Below the pieces are notes generated by a model, which did no database searches, was not told the DNA's origin, and was given only the letters and a program-made list of their open reading frames with translations. From contig NZ_AP024850.1 of the NCBI RefSeq assembly GCF_024346675.1, positions 3,286,001 through 3,350,000 of the forward strand: a DNA stretch of 64,000 nt, in the 5' to 3' direction. The DNA comes from Photobacterium sanguinicancri (lineage in GTDB: Bacteria; Pseudomonadota; Gammaproteobacteria; Enterobacterales; Vibrionaceae). Below, piece by piece: positions 1 to 8,883 of the stretch (within the stretch, counting starts at the first letter, position 1; the number at the start of each line of letters is the position of its first letter). Both the position numbers and the translations under genes were made by a program.

Positions 1-87
1 CTGCTTCATCGCAATAGGTAGCGCCCCCCAAAATACAGCGGTGGTTAGCGCCAAAGCGATGCCTATTGTCGTGTTTTTACTCGACAT
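1..87 (-). CDS. DMT (EamA-type) transporter, N-terminal fragment
   Basis: Only the first 29 codons are present; the gene runs off the left edge. The start is the ATG at 87-85. The visible peptide begins MSSKNTTIGIALALTTAVFW and continues GALPIAMKQ. A first hydrophobic helix followed by a W-G-x-x-P-I-A motif is typical of the first EamA repeat of drug/metabolite exporters. In Vibrionaceae a DMT transporter gene usually lies between rpmA and the GTPase gene obg, which fits this position and strand (known gene order, from memory). Substrate unknown. The rpmA terminator lies between it and rpmA, so it probably has its own promoter at about 90-170. Confidence 0.7.
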   Translation of the reverse strand, partial: MSSKNTTIGIALALTTAVFWGALPIAMKQ

Positions 88-169
88 ACAGACCCCTCAA
101 TGTGACTTATATCATGTATTTATCATCAGCAGAGCCAAACTCACACATCAAAATAAACACCGACATAAT

Positions 170-198
170 AAAAAGCCCCGCCAATTGGCAGGGCTTTG
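170..198 (-). terminator. Rho-independent terminator of rplU-rpmA
   Basis: On the minus strand an 11-bp stem (AAAGCCCTGCC / GGCGGGGCTTT, with one G-T pair) with an AATT loop is followed by TTTA. It lies 20 bp after the rpmA stop codon. Confidence 0.8.
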
Positions 199-218
199 AT
201 ATTCATTACGAGGCTAAA

Positions 219-479
<261 letters not shown>

Positions 480-493
480 TTATTCTCCTGTTA

Positions 494-805
494 TTAAGCG
501 CTGATGCCAGTAATTTTGACTTCAGTGAACCACTGACGGTGGCCCATTTGCTTACGAGAATGCTTACGGCGACGGAACTTAACGACTTTAATTTTATCGC
601 CACGACCGTGTGTAACAACTTCAGCTGTTACTTTACCGCCAGCTACGAAAGGTGCACCAACGGTAACTTCTTCACCGTTAGCTACTAGAAGAACACTGTC
701 AAACTCAACGTTTGCGCCAGTTTCTGCGTCTAGTTTTTCCAAGCGTAAGGTTTGGCCTTCGCTCACTCGGTGTTGTTTACCACCACTTTGGAAAACAGCG
801 TACAT
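494..805 (-). CDS. rplU: 50S ribosomal protein L21
   Basis: A 103-residue protein, the same length as E. coli L21. It begins [14 protein letters not shown], the family signature. The basic stretch [19 protein letters not shown] near residues 74-92 is the 23S rRNA-binding part of L21. It is the first gene of the rplU-rpmA operon, divergent from ispB, an arrangement shared with E. coli and Vibrio. A plausible promoter lies about 90 bp upstream. Confidence 0.98.
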   Translation of the reverse strand: MYAVFQSGGKQHRVSEGQTLRLEKLDAETGANVEFDSVLLVANGEEVTVGAPFVAGGKVTAEVVTHGRGDKIKVVKFRRRKHSRKQMGHRQWFTEVKITGISA

Positions 806-895
806 GTCTTACTCCGCTTTTCCGCATAGGCCATCTGCCACGGTTAAATATTGGGCAATGGGTATGCGCTTAATCTTGTCATCAATAGGGCGCGA

Positions 896-924
896 ATGTT
901 ACGTGAAATCGCATCTTCTGGCAA
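896..924 (-). promoter_or_regulatory. Putative rplU-rpmA promoter
   Basis: Minus-strand -35 TTGCCA (924-919), a 17-nt spacer and -10 TAACAT (901-896), followed by the GC-rich discriminator TCGCGCCC. Such discriminators are common at growth-rate-regulated promoters of translation genes. Found by eye only. Confidence 0.45.
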
Positions 925-1084
925 GCGATTAAACAAAAAAATTGGCGAAAAGCTATTCACAAACGAAAGTCACGTGATTCACCCCCTTAGAGGTTAGGAA
1001 GATACCACATTTTTGTGTAATATTCGGGCATCAATTAAAAATAACTTTCCGCCTTTGCGGGGTCTCTTTTAGCTGGATGTATTA

Positions 1085-2056
1085 ATGGATTTTAAAGCTA
1101 TCCAAGCGCTTACCGCCTTAGATATGGCGGAAGTTGACGCGAAGATACAAGCACAACTTAATTCCGACGTAGCACTCATTAACCAACTGGGTTTTTACAT
1201 TGTCAGTGGAGGTGGAAAACGCCTTCGCCCAATGCTGTCGGTAATAGCCGCTCGAGCTCTTGGCTACGAGGGTGAAAAACATACAACTGCAGCGGCTTTT
1301 GTCGAATTTATCCATACCGCAACATTGCTTCATGATGACGTGGTTGACGAGTCTGACATGCGCCGTGGAAAAGAAACGGCGAACGCTGCATTTGGCAATG
1401 CGGCGAGTGTGTTAGTTGGCGATTATATCTACACCCGTTCATTCCAAATGATGACCAGCTTACGCTCACTGCGTATTCTCGACATCATGAGTGAAGCCAC
1501 CAATGTTATTGCCGAAGGTGAGGTTCAGCAGTTAATGAACTGCAACGATCCAAATACCACCGAAAATAGCTACATGCAGGTCATTTACTCGAAAACGGCA
1601 CGCCTTTTTGAAGCCGCAACCCAAGTAGCCGCTATCATTGCAGAGGCACCTGAAGAAATTGAACTCGCGCTACAGGAATACGGCCGTTACCTAGGGACTG
1701 CTTTTCAACTTATCGATGATGTTCTCGATTACATCGCAGATGGTAAAGAGATGGGCAAAAACGTCGGTGACGATCTGGCCGAAGGGAAACCAACACTCCC
1801 ATTGCTTCACGCCATGCATAATGGCAACGATGAGCAAGCAGCGATGATTCGTGAAGCCATTGAGAAAGCCAATGGTATGGACAAGCTTGATGCGATTTTA
1901 GCGTGTATGCACCAAGCTGGCTCACTGGAATACACTCAACAACGTGCAGAGGAAGAGGCGGACAAAGCAATTGCTTCGCTTTCACCACTGCCAGAGTCAC
2001 CTTACAAAGATGCATTGGTCGCCCTCGCCCACTTAGCCGTGAAGCGAAATAAATAA
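1085..2056 (+). CDS. ispB: Octaprenyl diphosphate synthase
   Basis: A trans-type polyprenyl synthase that extends farnesyl diphosphate with isopentenyl diphosphate to make the octaprenyl side chain of ubiquinone and menaquinone. At 323 residues it matches E. coli IspB. The first aspartate-rich motif (DDVVD, residues 84-88) lies in HTATLLHDDVVDESDMRRG. The second (LIDDVLDY) is near residue 210, and GGGKRLRP (42-49) binds IPP. It is divergent from rplU, as in other gammaproteobacteria. The start codon lacks a clear Shine-Dalgarno but agrees with the E. coli N-terminus. Confidence 0.96.
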   Translation: MDFKAIQALTALDMAEVDAKIQAQLNSDVALINQLGFYIVSGGGKRLRPMLSVIAARALGYEGEKHTTAAAFVEFIHTATLLHDDVVDESDMRRGKETANAAFGNAASVLVGDYIYTRSFQMMTSLRSLRILDIMSEATNVIAEGEVQQLMNCNDPNTTENSYMQVIYSKTARLFEAATQVAAIIAEAPEEIELALQEYGRYLGTAFQLIDDVLDYIADGKEMGKNVGDDLAEGKPTLPLLHAMHNGNDEQAAMIREAIEKANGMDKLDAILACMHQAGSLEYTQQRAEEEADKAIASLSPLPESPYKDALVALAHLAVKRNK

Positions 2057-2074
2057 CCGCACATACCTTCGACT

Positions 2075-2106
2075 AAAAGCCTGCCTAACCGCAGGCTTTT
2101 TTATTT
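2075..2106 (+). terminator. Rho-independent terminator after ispB
   Basis: AAAAGCCTGC, loop CTAACC, GCAGGCTTTTTTATTT: a GC-rich stem with a strong T run, 18 bp after the ispB stop. Confidence 0.88.
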
Positions 2107-2219
2107 GTGGTCTCACTTTCTCTCTCGCTCAATAAGGATCTTCTATGATCTAAACAGCACTCAGATCGTATAACGCTTATCTGAGGTGCGTTTTTACAAA
2201 GGTAAGAAGGAATTATGAA

Positions 2220-2411
2220 ATGCAGGCTACCGATTTAAAGCAAGGTATGTGGGTTGAGCATCAACATGAGATCGCAGAAGTGATAAGCATCGATCCAAAC
2301 AACAACACAGTGATCATCGAAAACCAAAACGATCATCAACGATCCACGGTGTCATGTGAAGAGATCCCAGATCAACCACAGCTTCATGCCGGCTGTGATC
2401 GCTATTATTAA
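2220..2411 (+). CDS. Small acidic protein of unknown function (63 aa)
   Basis: A short ORF with a good Shine-Dalgarno (GAAGGAA, about 8 nt before the ATG) and its own bidirectional terminator downstream, so it looks like a real monocistronic gene. The protein is acidic. Its start (LKQGMWVEHQHEIAEVISID, then NNNTVIIEN) has the alternating pattern of a small beta-barrel resembling KOW/SH3-type modules, and one Cys lies in TVSCEEI. An overlapping ATG at 2215 opens only a 7-codon frame. The domain idea is an inference and I do not recognise the family. Confidence 0.6.
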   Translation: MQATDLKQGMWVEHQHEIAEVISIDPNNNTVIIENQNDHQRSTVSCEEIPDQPQLHAGCDRYY

Positions 2412-2428
2412 TACGTTTGAATTGACAT

Positions 2429-2455
2429 AAAAAAGCGGCAGATCTGCCGCTTTTT
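2429..2455. terminator. Bidirectional terminator between the 63-aa gene and mdh
   Basis: AAAAAAGCGGCAGATCTGCCGCTTTTT is close to a perfect palindrome with an A run on one side and a T run on the other, so it can serve both convergent genes. Confidence 0.88.
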
Positions 2456-2490
2456 CATTAATAAAATTCAAGAAGCTCTACGCGAAGACA

Positions 2491-3429
2491 TTATTTCGCA
2501 GCAAACTCTTCGCCTTTCGCGATATCGCCTTGAAGTGTTTCTAACATACTTTCTAGTGCTTGTTGCTCAAATTCACTTAGACTACCGTAGTCCATCACTT
2601 CTTCTACACCTTCTTTACCAAGAAGAACAGGTTGAGCAAAGAAGCGAGCATGCTTGCCATCACCTTCAACATAAGCACACTCAACGACACTCTCTTCACC
2701 TTGCAGCGCACGAACAAGTGCTAGACCAAAACGACATGCCGCCTGACCCATAGACAAGGTTGCAGAACCGCCACCCGCTTTCGCTTCAACAACTTCCGTA
2801 CCCGCATTCTGAATACGTGGTGTCAATGCTTGGACTTCTGCTTCTGTGAACTCAACGCCTTCTACTTGAGATAATAGCGGAAGGATTGTTACACCCGAGT
2901 GCCCACCGATAACAGGAACACGTACATTACATGGCTCAGTGCCTTTTAGTTCAGCCACAAAAGTTTCAGAACGAATAACATCCAGTGTCGTTACGCCAAA
3001 CAATTTACGTTTGTCGTATACGCCCGCTTTTTTCAGTACGTCAGCAGCAATGGCTACAGTGGTATTTACTGGATTAGTAATAATACCGACACAAGCTTTT
3101 GGACATACCACAGCAATTTTTTCAGCCAATGATTTAACAATACCGGCATTCACATTAAAGAGATCAGCACGGTCCATACCAGGTTTACGTGCAACACCTG
3201 CTGAAATTAAAACAACATCAGCACCTTCTAACGCAGGAGTTGGATCTTCACCACAATAACCTTTAATAGATACAGGTGTTGGGATATGGCTAAGATCAAC
3301 TGCGACACCAGGTGTAACAGGGGCTATGTCATAAAGAGCAAGGTCAGAACCTGCAGGTAAGCGGTTTTTCAATAGCAAAGCCAACGCTTGGCCGATACCA
3401 CCAGCAGCACCAATGACAGCAACTTTCAT
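2491..3429 (-). CDS. mdh: NAD-dependent malate dehydrogenase
   Basis: Oxidises malate to oxaloacetate in the TCA cycle. At 312 residues it matches E. coli Mdh. The NAD-binding loop GAAGGIG is at residues 7-13, the substrate-binding and mobile loop [10 protein letters not shown] at 81-90, NPVNTTV at 119-125, and the catalytic His177 lies in GGHSG. The start is supported by AGGAG 8 nt upstream. It is divergent from argR, a conserved gammaproteobacterial arrangement, with 394 bp between the two starts for both promoters. Confidence 0.98.
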   Translation of the reverse strand: MKVAVIGAAGGIGQALALLLKNRLPAGSDLALYDIAPVTPGVAVDLSHIPTPVSIKGYCGEDPTPALEGADVVLISAGVARKPGMDRADLFNVNAGIVKSLAEKIAVVCPKACVGIITNPVNTTVAIAADVLKKAGVYDKRKLFGVTTLDVIRSETFVAELKGTEPCNVRVPVIGGHSGVTILPLLSQVEGVEFTEAEVQALTPRIQNAGTEVVEAKAGGGSATLSMGQAACRFGLALVRALQGEESVVECAYVEGDGKHARFFAQPVLLGKEGVEEVMDYGSLSEFEQQALESMLETLQGDIAKGEEFAAK

Positions 3430-3823
3430 ATTCGTTCTCCTTTACGATAGAAGTATATTTTTCAGACCAAAATCAATCACATTAACTAATTGTCTCACGA
3501 TTCTTTTGAGCGATCCTTTATGATCAATTAATTAATCTGGTTAAAACGTTATAGCAAGCCCAAAAGAAATACAATCAAACACCACTTGGTTTGCGAAGTC
3601 ACGCATAAGGTGCAAAGAATGTGCTAGAAAGATGGATTAGTCTGCTCGATCATGAGGTTTAAATCCAATCACTTCCCCTCCTAATAATGCTTAAATCTAT
3701 CCGAATATGATTAATAATTTTCCGTAATAGTGACTAGAACATCAGTTTCCATGAACACTGTTTGCTACAACTAGCATGCTTATGCAAAAATACGCTACCT
3801 CGTCCCTGTTCATACTAAAAATC
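3430..3823. promoter_or_regulatory. mdh/argR divergent intergenic region
   Basis: A 394-bp AT-rich gap that must hold the divergent mdh and argR promoters. I looked for paired ARG boxes (consensus TGAAT-N4-ATTCA) and CRP sites (TGTGA-N6-TCACA) and found no convincing match. No small gene was recognised. Confidence 0.5.
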
Positions 3824-4294
3824 ATGCGCAATTCAGATAAGCAAGAACGTCTAATCAAAGCTTTTAAATCAATCTTGAAAGAAGAGAAATTCAGCTCTCA
3901 AGGTGAAATTGTTGATGCTCTTAAAGCTCAAGGGTTCGAAAATATTAACCAATCGAAAGTATCCCGCATGCTGACTAAGTTCGGTGCGGTACGAACCCGT
4001 AATGCAAAAATGGAAATGGTGTACTGCCTTCCTGTTGAACTAGGTGTTCCAACAACCTCTAGTCCACTGAAAGAATTAGTAATGGAAGTTGGCTACAACA
4101 GTGCCTTAGTGGTTATCCATACTGGCCCAGGTGCTGCACAAGTTATCGCCCGTTTACTGGATTCTTTAGGTAAAGCAGAAGGTATTCTTGGTGTTGTTGC
4201 GGGGGATGATACTATTTTCATTACTCCAACAAACACCATCACTACTGAAGACCTATACGCCTCTGTATGTGAACTGTTTGATTATAGTAATTAA
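3824..4294 (+). CDS. argR: Arginine repressor
   Basis: The arginine-responsive hexameric repressor of arginine biosynthesis, also an accessory factor in cer/Xer recombination in E. coli. The start at [10 protein letters not shown] gives 156 residues, the same as E. coli and Vibrio ArgR; the frame stays open for 16 further codons upstream to an ATG at 3776, which is unlikely to be used. The N-terminal winged helix includes [20 protein letters not shown] and SKVSRML. The C-terminal arginine-binding and oligomerisation domain carries the diagnostic GDDTIFI near residues 127-133. Confidence 0.96.
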   Translation: MRNSDKQERLIKAFKSILKEEKFSSQGEIVDALKAQGFENINQSKVSRMLTKFGAVRTRNAKMEMVYCLPVELGVPTTSSPLKELVMEVGYNSALVVIHTGPGAAQVIARLLDSLGKAEGILGVVAGDDTIFITPTNTITTEDLYASVCELFDYSN

Positions 4295-4298
4295 AACA

Positions 4299-4330
4299 TT
4301 ATAACTGGGTAGCCTGCTACCCAGTTATAA
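4299..4330. terminator. Perfect 14-bp hairpin after argR, no T run
   Basis: TTATAACTGGGTAG, loop CCTG, CTACCCAGTTATAA: a fully complementary 14-bp stem 4 nt after the argR stop. No oligo-T follows on either strand, so it may be a weak or Rho-assisted terminator or a 3'-end protector. Confidence 0.6.
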
Positions 4331-4475
4331 AGTGAGACAACTCTCACATTCACACAAAACCACCGTCCCTCACAGTTTCGATTCAACACTTTGATTTTTA
4401 ACATTAATCAAACATTTCTCCCCACCCCACTTTGTTACTTATTCTTTACCAAACACCAAAACTGTTAACATTGTT

Positions 4476-4504
4476 TTAAACTTATGGTTTAGTTTTGCTA
4501 TTAT
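4476..4504 (+). promoter_or_regulatory. Putative promoter of the TRAP transporter operon
   Basis: TTAAAC (4476-4481), a 17-nt spacer and TATTAT (4499-4504), about 90 bp before the binding-protein start. The -35 match is weak. The rest of the 4331-4593 gap is AT-rich; a short palindrome GTGAGA-CAAC-TCTCAC sits just after the argR hairpin and could be an operator. Confidence 0.4.
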
Positions 4505-4593
4505 CATCATGATTTGCATCTCGCAATGATGCCGTTTCCAACGATGGAAAGCATTTCCATATGCACGATAACAACAATGAGGAAGGGATAAAC

Positions 4594-5565
4594 ATGGCAT
4601 TGAAACAACTATTAAAAGTTAGTGCTATCGCGGCTGTATTTGCCGCATCTGGTATGGCTAACGCCCAAGAGTTTATTACGATTGGTACTGGTTCTGTAAC
4701 CGGCGTTTACTACCCAACAGGTGGTGCTATTTGTAAGCTTGTAAATAAAGATCGTAAAGAACACAAAGTGCGTTGTTCTGTCGAGTCTACAGGCGGTTCA
4801 ATTTACAACGTAAATACCATGCGAGCGGGTGAATTAGATTTCGGTATCGTTCAATCTGATTGGCAATACCATGGCTACAACGGTACGAGTAAATTCAAGG
4901 AGCAAGGCCCGTATAAAAAGTTACGCGCTGTATTCTCTCTTCATACCGAACCATTCAACATTATCGCCCGTTCTGATGCAGGCATTAATGGTGTTGAAGA
5001 TCTAAAAGGCAAACGCGTCAATATCGGTAACCCTGGCTCTGGTGACCGTGCAACCATGGGCGTTGTTATGGATGCACTAGGTTGGACCAATGCAGACTTT
5101 AAACTGGCTTCCGAGCTAAAAGGCTCTGAGCGTTCACAAGCCCTTTGTGATAATAAAATCGATGCCTTCATTTATATGGTTGGCCACCCAAATGGATCTA
5201 TCAAAGAAGCAACAACATCATGTGACGCAAAACTAGTACCTGCTGAAGGTGCTGTCATTGACAAAATTGTTGCCGACAACCCTTACTACGCAAAAAGTAC
5301 AGTCCCAGGTGGCATGTACAAAGGTACCGATGGCGATGTAAACAGCTTTGGTGTTGCAGCAACACTGGTTTCATCAACAGATGTTTCTGATGATGTGGTT
5401 TACGCACTCGTTAAATCTGTCTTCGAGAACTTCGATACCTTTAAGCGCCTACACCCTGCATTTGCCAACCTAAAACCAGAGTTGATGGTGAAAGATGGTC
5501 TATCTATTCCATTACACCCTGGAGCTGTTCGCTACTACAAAGAAAAAGGTTACCTACCAAAGTAA
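4594..5565 (+). CDS. TAXI-family TRAP transporter substrate-binding protein
   Basis: A periplasmic binding protein of 323 residues. The start at MALKQLLKV is chosen because GAGGAAGG lies 9-10 nt upstream; an in-frame ATG 11 codons earlier lacks a good site. A clear signal peptide (MALKQLLKVSAIAAVFAASG, then MANA, cleaved before QEF) precedes the family start ITIGTGSVTGVYYPTGGAIC, typical of TAXI (TRAP-associated extracytoplasmic immunogenic) proteins. The fused TRAP permease follows after a hairpin. TAXI proteins bind small organic acids such as glutamate or dicarboxylates; the substrate here cannot be read from sequence. Confidence 0.93.
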   Translation: MALKQLLKVSAIAAVFAASGMANAQEFITIGTGSVTGVYYPTGGAICKLVNKDRKEHKVRCSVESTGGSIYNVNTMRAGELDFGIVQSDWQYHGYNGTSKFKEQGPYKKLRAVFSLHTEPFNIIARSDAGINGVEDLKGKRVNIGNPGSGDRATMGVVMDALGWTNADFKLASELKGSERSQALCDNKIDAFIYMVGHPNGSIKEATTSCDAKLVPAEGAVIDKIVADNPYYAKSTVPGGMYKGTDGDVNSFGVAATLVSSTDVSDDVVYALVKSVFENFDTFKRLHPAFANLKPELMVKDGLSIPLHPGAVRYYKEKGYLPK

Positions 5566-5603
5566 TTGCTTTCAACTAAAGTTAAGAGGCACTTGCTGCC
5601 AAT

Positions 5604-5629
5604 CTATGCGCCGCCTCTGCGGCGCATAG
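5604..5629 (+). terminator. Strong hairpin between TRAP binding protein and permease
   Basis: An 11-bp perfect stem (CTATGCGCCGC / GCGGCGCATAG) with a CTCT loop and no T run. Placed between a binding-protein gene and its permease, it probably protects the upstream mRNA 3' end or partly attenuates, giving more binding protein than permease. Classification as a terminator is tentative. Confidence 0.55.
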
Positions 5630-5691
5630 TGCTTTATAGAACACAACATCTATAACAAATAATAAATCAGCCCATCGAAGAAGGATGATGC

Positions 5692-8277
5692 ATGACGAAG
5701 ACAACGCAAACGTCGGCAGATGTGCAGGATATGGTGGCGCAGGCAGACACAGGGGCAAGGAACCCTGTTGGTCTTGCCGGACGTATCTTATGGTTTGTAC
5801 CTTTATGCTGGTCACTGTTTCAGCTTTGGTACGCTTCACCACTGCCATTTATTTTTAATTTCGCCATTCTAAATGACACAGAAGCCCGTTCTGTTCACTT
5901 AGCTTTCGCTATTTTCTTAGCCTTTACTGCCTACCCCGCCTTAAAACGCTCACCTCGAGATCATATTCCTGTTATTGACTGGATACTTGCTCTCTCAGGA
6001 AGCTTTGCTGCGGCTTATATCTATATTTTCTATACCAGTCTTGCTGAGCGTTCAGGCGCCCCAACCCAAGTCGACATCATTGTCGCGGTTGCAGGAATGA
6101 TTTTGCTGCTCGAAGCAACCCGTCGTGCATTAGGTCCACCACTGATGGTGGTCGCAGCAGTCTTCCTGCTGTACACCTTCGGCGGCCCACACATGCCCGA
6201 TGTAATCGCCCATAAAGGCGCTAGCCTCAATAAAGCGATGTCACACTTGTGGCTCACCACAGAAGGGGTATTCGGAGTTGCATTAGGGGTTTCAACCTCA
6301 TTCGTCTTTTTGTTTGTGCTATTTGGTGCCATGTTAGAACGTGCAGGCGCGGGCGCATACTTTATCAAAGTCGCTTTTTCTCTACTCGGTCACATGCGAG
6401 GCGGCCCAGCCAAAGCTGCAGTTGTCGCTTCAGGTCTCTCAGGGCTGGTTTCTGGATCATCTATTGCAAATGTTGTCACCACTGGTACTTTCACTATTCC
6501 ATTAATGAAGCGTGTTGGCTTTCCGGGTACCAAAGCGGGCGCCGTCGAAGTAGCCGCTTCTACCAATGGTCAGTTAACGCCTCCCATTATGGGGGCCGCT
6601 GCATTCTTGATGGTTGAGTATGTAGGAATTTCCTATGTTGAAGTCATTAAAGCAGCATTACTTCCGGCTTTAATCTCCTACATTGCACTGCTTTATATTG
6701 TCCACCTTGAAGCCTGTAAAGCCGGCATGTCAGGACTTCCGCGTCGTTACAAACCGACGATGGCACAAAGCTTATTGTCCTTCACTGGCACTATTTTAGG
6801 CTTAGTCGTGATAAGTGCAGCTGTATATTATGGTATCGGTTGGACCAAAGGGGTGTTTGGCGCAGCTGCAACCCCGATGATCGCGGTCGTGGTACTTATT
6901 GCTTACGTGGCCTTAGTACGTTATTCGGCAAGCTATCAAGATCATATTATGGAAGATCCTGATCAAGAACTGACCGAAGTACCAGAACCTGGCCCGACGG
7001 TTAAATCAGGTTTGTACTTCCTTTTACCTATCGTTGTTCTGGTGTGGTGTCTAACCGTTGAACGCTTTTCACCGGGGCTATCTGCGTTTTGGGCTACCAT
7101 CTTTATGATCTTCATCTTGCTAACACAGCGCCCGCTATTAGCGCTGTTTAATAAAGAAAAGACACTACCAGATGCAGCGATGGAAGGCGTTCACGATTTA
7201 CTCGAGAGCTTAGTATCAGGTGCGCGAAATATGATTGGTATCGGGGTCGCCACGGCCGCTGCAGGTACTGTCGTTGGCGTTGTAACTCTGACGGGGATCG
7301 GGCTCGTGATGACAGATTTTGTCGAGTTCATCTCTGGCGGTAATATCATTATGATGCTTATCTTTACGGCTATCATTAGCCTGATACTGGGCATGGGCTT
7401 ACCTACCACAGCAAATTACATCGTTGTTTCGACCTTAATGGCTCCCGTTATTGTTACTTTAGGTGCGCAAAATGGGCTTATCATTCCATTAATTGCGGTG
7501 CACCTGTTCGTGTTCTATTTCGGGATCCTCGCCGACGATACCCCACCAGTCGGCTTGGCGGCTTTTGCCGCTGCTGCAATCGCAAAATCAGACCCCATAA
7601 GGACAGGTATTCAAGGGTTTACCTACGACATCCGTACTGCAATCTTACCCTTCATGTTCGTCTTTAATACCCAGCTATTGATGATGAATATTGATTCTTG
7701 GTGGCACCTATTACTCACAGTTCTATCCGCAGTAATAGCCATGTTGACCTTCTCTGCAGCCACTCAAGGGTGGTGGTTTACTAAAACAAAATGGTGGGAA
7801 GTCGCGGCACTATTAATTATTACCTTCTCATTATTCCGCCCTGGTTTTTGGTGGGATATGGTTTACCCGCCGAAACATGAAATGCCTGGCACACTCATTG
7901 TTGATGCCACAGATAAGCTCGCTATTGGTGAACCTATCGAGCTGCAAGTTTCAGGAGAAAACCTTGAAGGAAGAATCATTACTAAACATGTGCGATTACC
8001 TTTCGATGAATCCGCTGTGAACCCAGACGATCGTATTGCCTCTACAGGCCTGATGCTTCGCCAAGATGGTGACAAAATGCTCGTTGATATGATCGAGTTT
8101 GGAAGCCCAGCAGAAGCGGCTGGAATCGACTTCGACTGGGAAATCACCAAAGTGAGCCTTCCGGCGGTTAGGCCAATGAAAGAATGGGTCTTTGTACCCA
8201 CTTTATTATTGCTGATTGCTTTAGGATGGAATCAACGTCGACGTGCGCGATTAACGCAAATGTCCACAACAGCATAA
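5692..8277 (+). CDS. TRAP transporter fused permease (DctQM-type, DUF3394 tail)
   Basis: An 861-residue inner-membrane permease combining the small (DctQ-like) and large (DctM-like) TRAP subunits, as usual for TAXI systems. It has many hydrophobic segments from about residue 30 to 720. Conserved blocks include LVSGSSIANVVTTGTFTIPL and STNGQLTPPIMGAAAFLM in the first half, and GMGLPTTANYIVVSTLMAP and ADDTPPVGLAAFAAA in the second, which are the DctM transport-core motifs. The last 150 residues leave the membrane as a soluble region with a PDZ-like stretch (GSPAEAAGIDFDWEI, about 803-817) and end with one more helix (FVPTLLLLIALGW); I assign this to DUF3394. Driven by an ion gradient; substrate unknown. 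Confidence 0.93.
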   Translation: MTKTTQTSADVQDMVAQADTGARNPVGLAGRILWFVPLCWSLFQLWYASPLPFIFNFAILNDTEARSVHLAFAIFLAFTAYPALKRSPRDHIPVIDWILALSGSFAAAYIYIFYTSLAERSGAPTQVDIIVAVAGMILLLEATRRALGPPLMVVAAVFLLYTFGGPHMPDVIAHKGASLNKAMSHLWLTTEGVFGVALGVSTSFVFLFVLFGAMLERAGAGAYFIKVAFSLLGHMRGGPAKAAVVASGLSGLVSGSSIANVVTTGTFTIPLMKRVGFPGTKAGAVEVAASTNGQLTPPIMGAAAFLMVEYVGISYVEVIKAALLPALISYIALLYIVHLEACKAGMSGLPRRYKPTMAQSLLSFTGTILGLVVISAAVYYGIGWTKGVFGAAATPMIAVVVLIAYVALVRYSASYQDHIMEDPDQELTEVPEPGPTVKSGLYFLLPIVVLVWCLTVERFSPGLSAFWATIFMIFILLTQRPLLALFNKEKTLPDAAMEGVHDLLESLVSGARNMIGIGVATAAAGTVVGVVTLTGIGLVMTDFVEFISGGNIIMMLIFTAIISLILGMGLPTTANYIVVSTLMAPVIVTLGAQNGLIIPLIAVHLFVFYFGILADDTPPVGLAAFAAAAIAKSDPIRTGIQGFTYDIRTAILPFMFVFNTQLLMMNIDSWWHLLLTVLSAVIAMLTFSAATQGWWFTKTKWWEVAALLIITFSLFRPGFWWDMVYPPKHEMPGTLIVDATDKLAIGEPIELQVSGENLEGRIITKHVRLPFDESAVNPDDRIASTGLMLRQDGDKMLVDMIEFGSPAEAAGIDFDWEITKVSLPAVRPMKEWVFVPTLLLLIALGWNQRRRARLTQMSTTA

Positions 8278-8281
8278 CCTC

Positions 8282-8312
8282 ATTGTCAGGGAAGCGAACC
8301 TTCCCTGATAAT
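8282..8312 (+). terminator. Hairpin between TRAP permease and usp
   Basis: TCAGGGAAG, loop CGAAC, CTTCCCTGA, extendable outwards through AT pairs; no T run. It is the second intercistronic hairpin of this operon and probably tunes the relative expression of usp. Confidence 0.5.
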
Positions 8313-8333
8313 GCTATTTGCAAAGAGACGACT

Positions 8334-8783
8334 ATGTATAAACAAATTTTGGTTCCAGTAGATCTCAATGAGCAAGGCTTTGCGGATAAAGCCGTTGAGC
8401 TTGCGGTGTGGCACGCCAGACAAAGCAACGCAACCATCCATTTATTGAACGTACTGCCCGGCATTCACATGTCGATAGTATCAAGCTACTTTCCCAAAGA
8501 TGCCGCGCGGAAAATGCGACAAGATGCTCAGGCACAACTAAAAGCTTTTGCGGAAAAATACATTCCTGATGAAGTGCTCCATCATCAATATGTTTCAGAA
8601 GGAAAGACATGGAGCACTATCATCGATAATGCCACCCGTGTAGGTGCCGATCTGATCATAATGCCAAGCCATCAACGCTCAAAACTCGATAAAGTTATGC
8701 TCGGTTCTGTGGCGGCAAAAGTAGTCGAAAACTCTCCGATTAATGTTTTGGTACTCAAGCCACAAAGTCTCGTTGCTGAGTAG
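8334..8783 (+). CDS. Universal stress protein, TRAP-linked
   Basis: A 149-residue UspA-fold cytoplasmic protein beginning MYKQILVPVDLNEQGFADKA. The start is set by homology and an AGAG-containing site; the frame stays open upstream inside the permease gene, but translation there gives no Usp sequence. It sits 56 bp after the TRAP permease, recalling Halomonas TeaD, a Usp that modulates the TeaABC TRAP ectoine transporter (known). The usual ATP-binding signature G-x2-G-x9-G-S/T is degraded here: PSHQRSKLDKVMLGS keeps only the final GS. It may therefore not bind ATP in the normal way (inference). Confidence 0.9.
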   Translation: MYKQILVPVDLNEQGFADKAVELAVWHARQSNATIHLLNVLPGIHMSIVSSYFPKDAARKMRQDAQAQLKAFAEKYIPDEVLHHQYVSEGKTWSTIIDNATRVGADLIIMPSHQRSKLDKVMLGSVAAKVVENSPINVLVLKPQSLVAE

Positions 8784-8813
8784 TTCCCAGCCTTAATACC
8801 ACTTGCATCCAAT

Positions 8814-8838
8814 AAAAAAGCTCGCATTAGCGAGCTTT
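8814..8838. terminator. Bidirectional terminator between usp and ubiX
   Basis: AAAGCTCGC, loop ATTA, GCGAGCTTT, with an A run before and T-rich sequence after; it lies between convergent genes. Confidence 0.8.
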
Positions 8839-8883
8839 ATCTTTGTGCTTTATTCAATATAGATTGAACAAATTATCAGCCAC

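Noticed and set aside
3430..3823. Possible ARG boxes or CRP sites between mdh and argR
   Set aside because: The best candidates matched too few consensus positions to report.
4331..4350. CRP-like palindrome around TGAGACAACTCTCACA
   Set aside because: The spacing between half-sites is wrong for CRP; it is mentioned only as a short palindrome.
8184..8333. Fusion of the Usp reading frame with the end of the TRAP permease
   Set aside because: The upstream part is out of frame with the permease and unlike any Usp; the start at 8334 gives the expected N-terminus.
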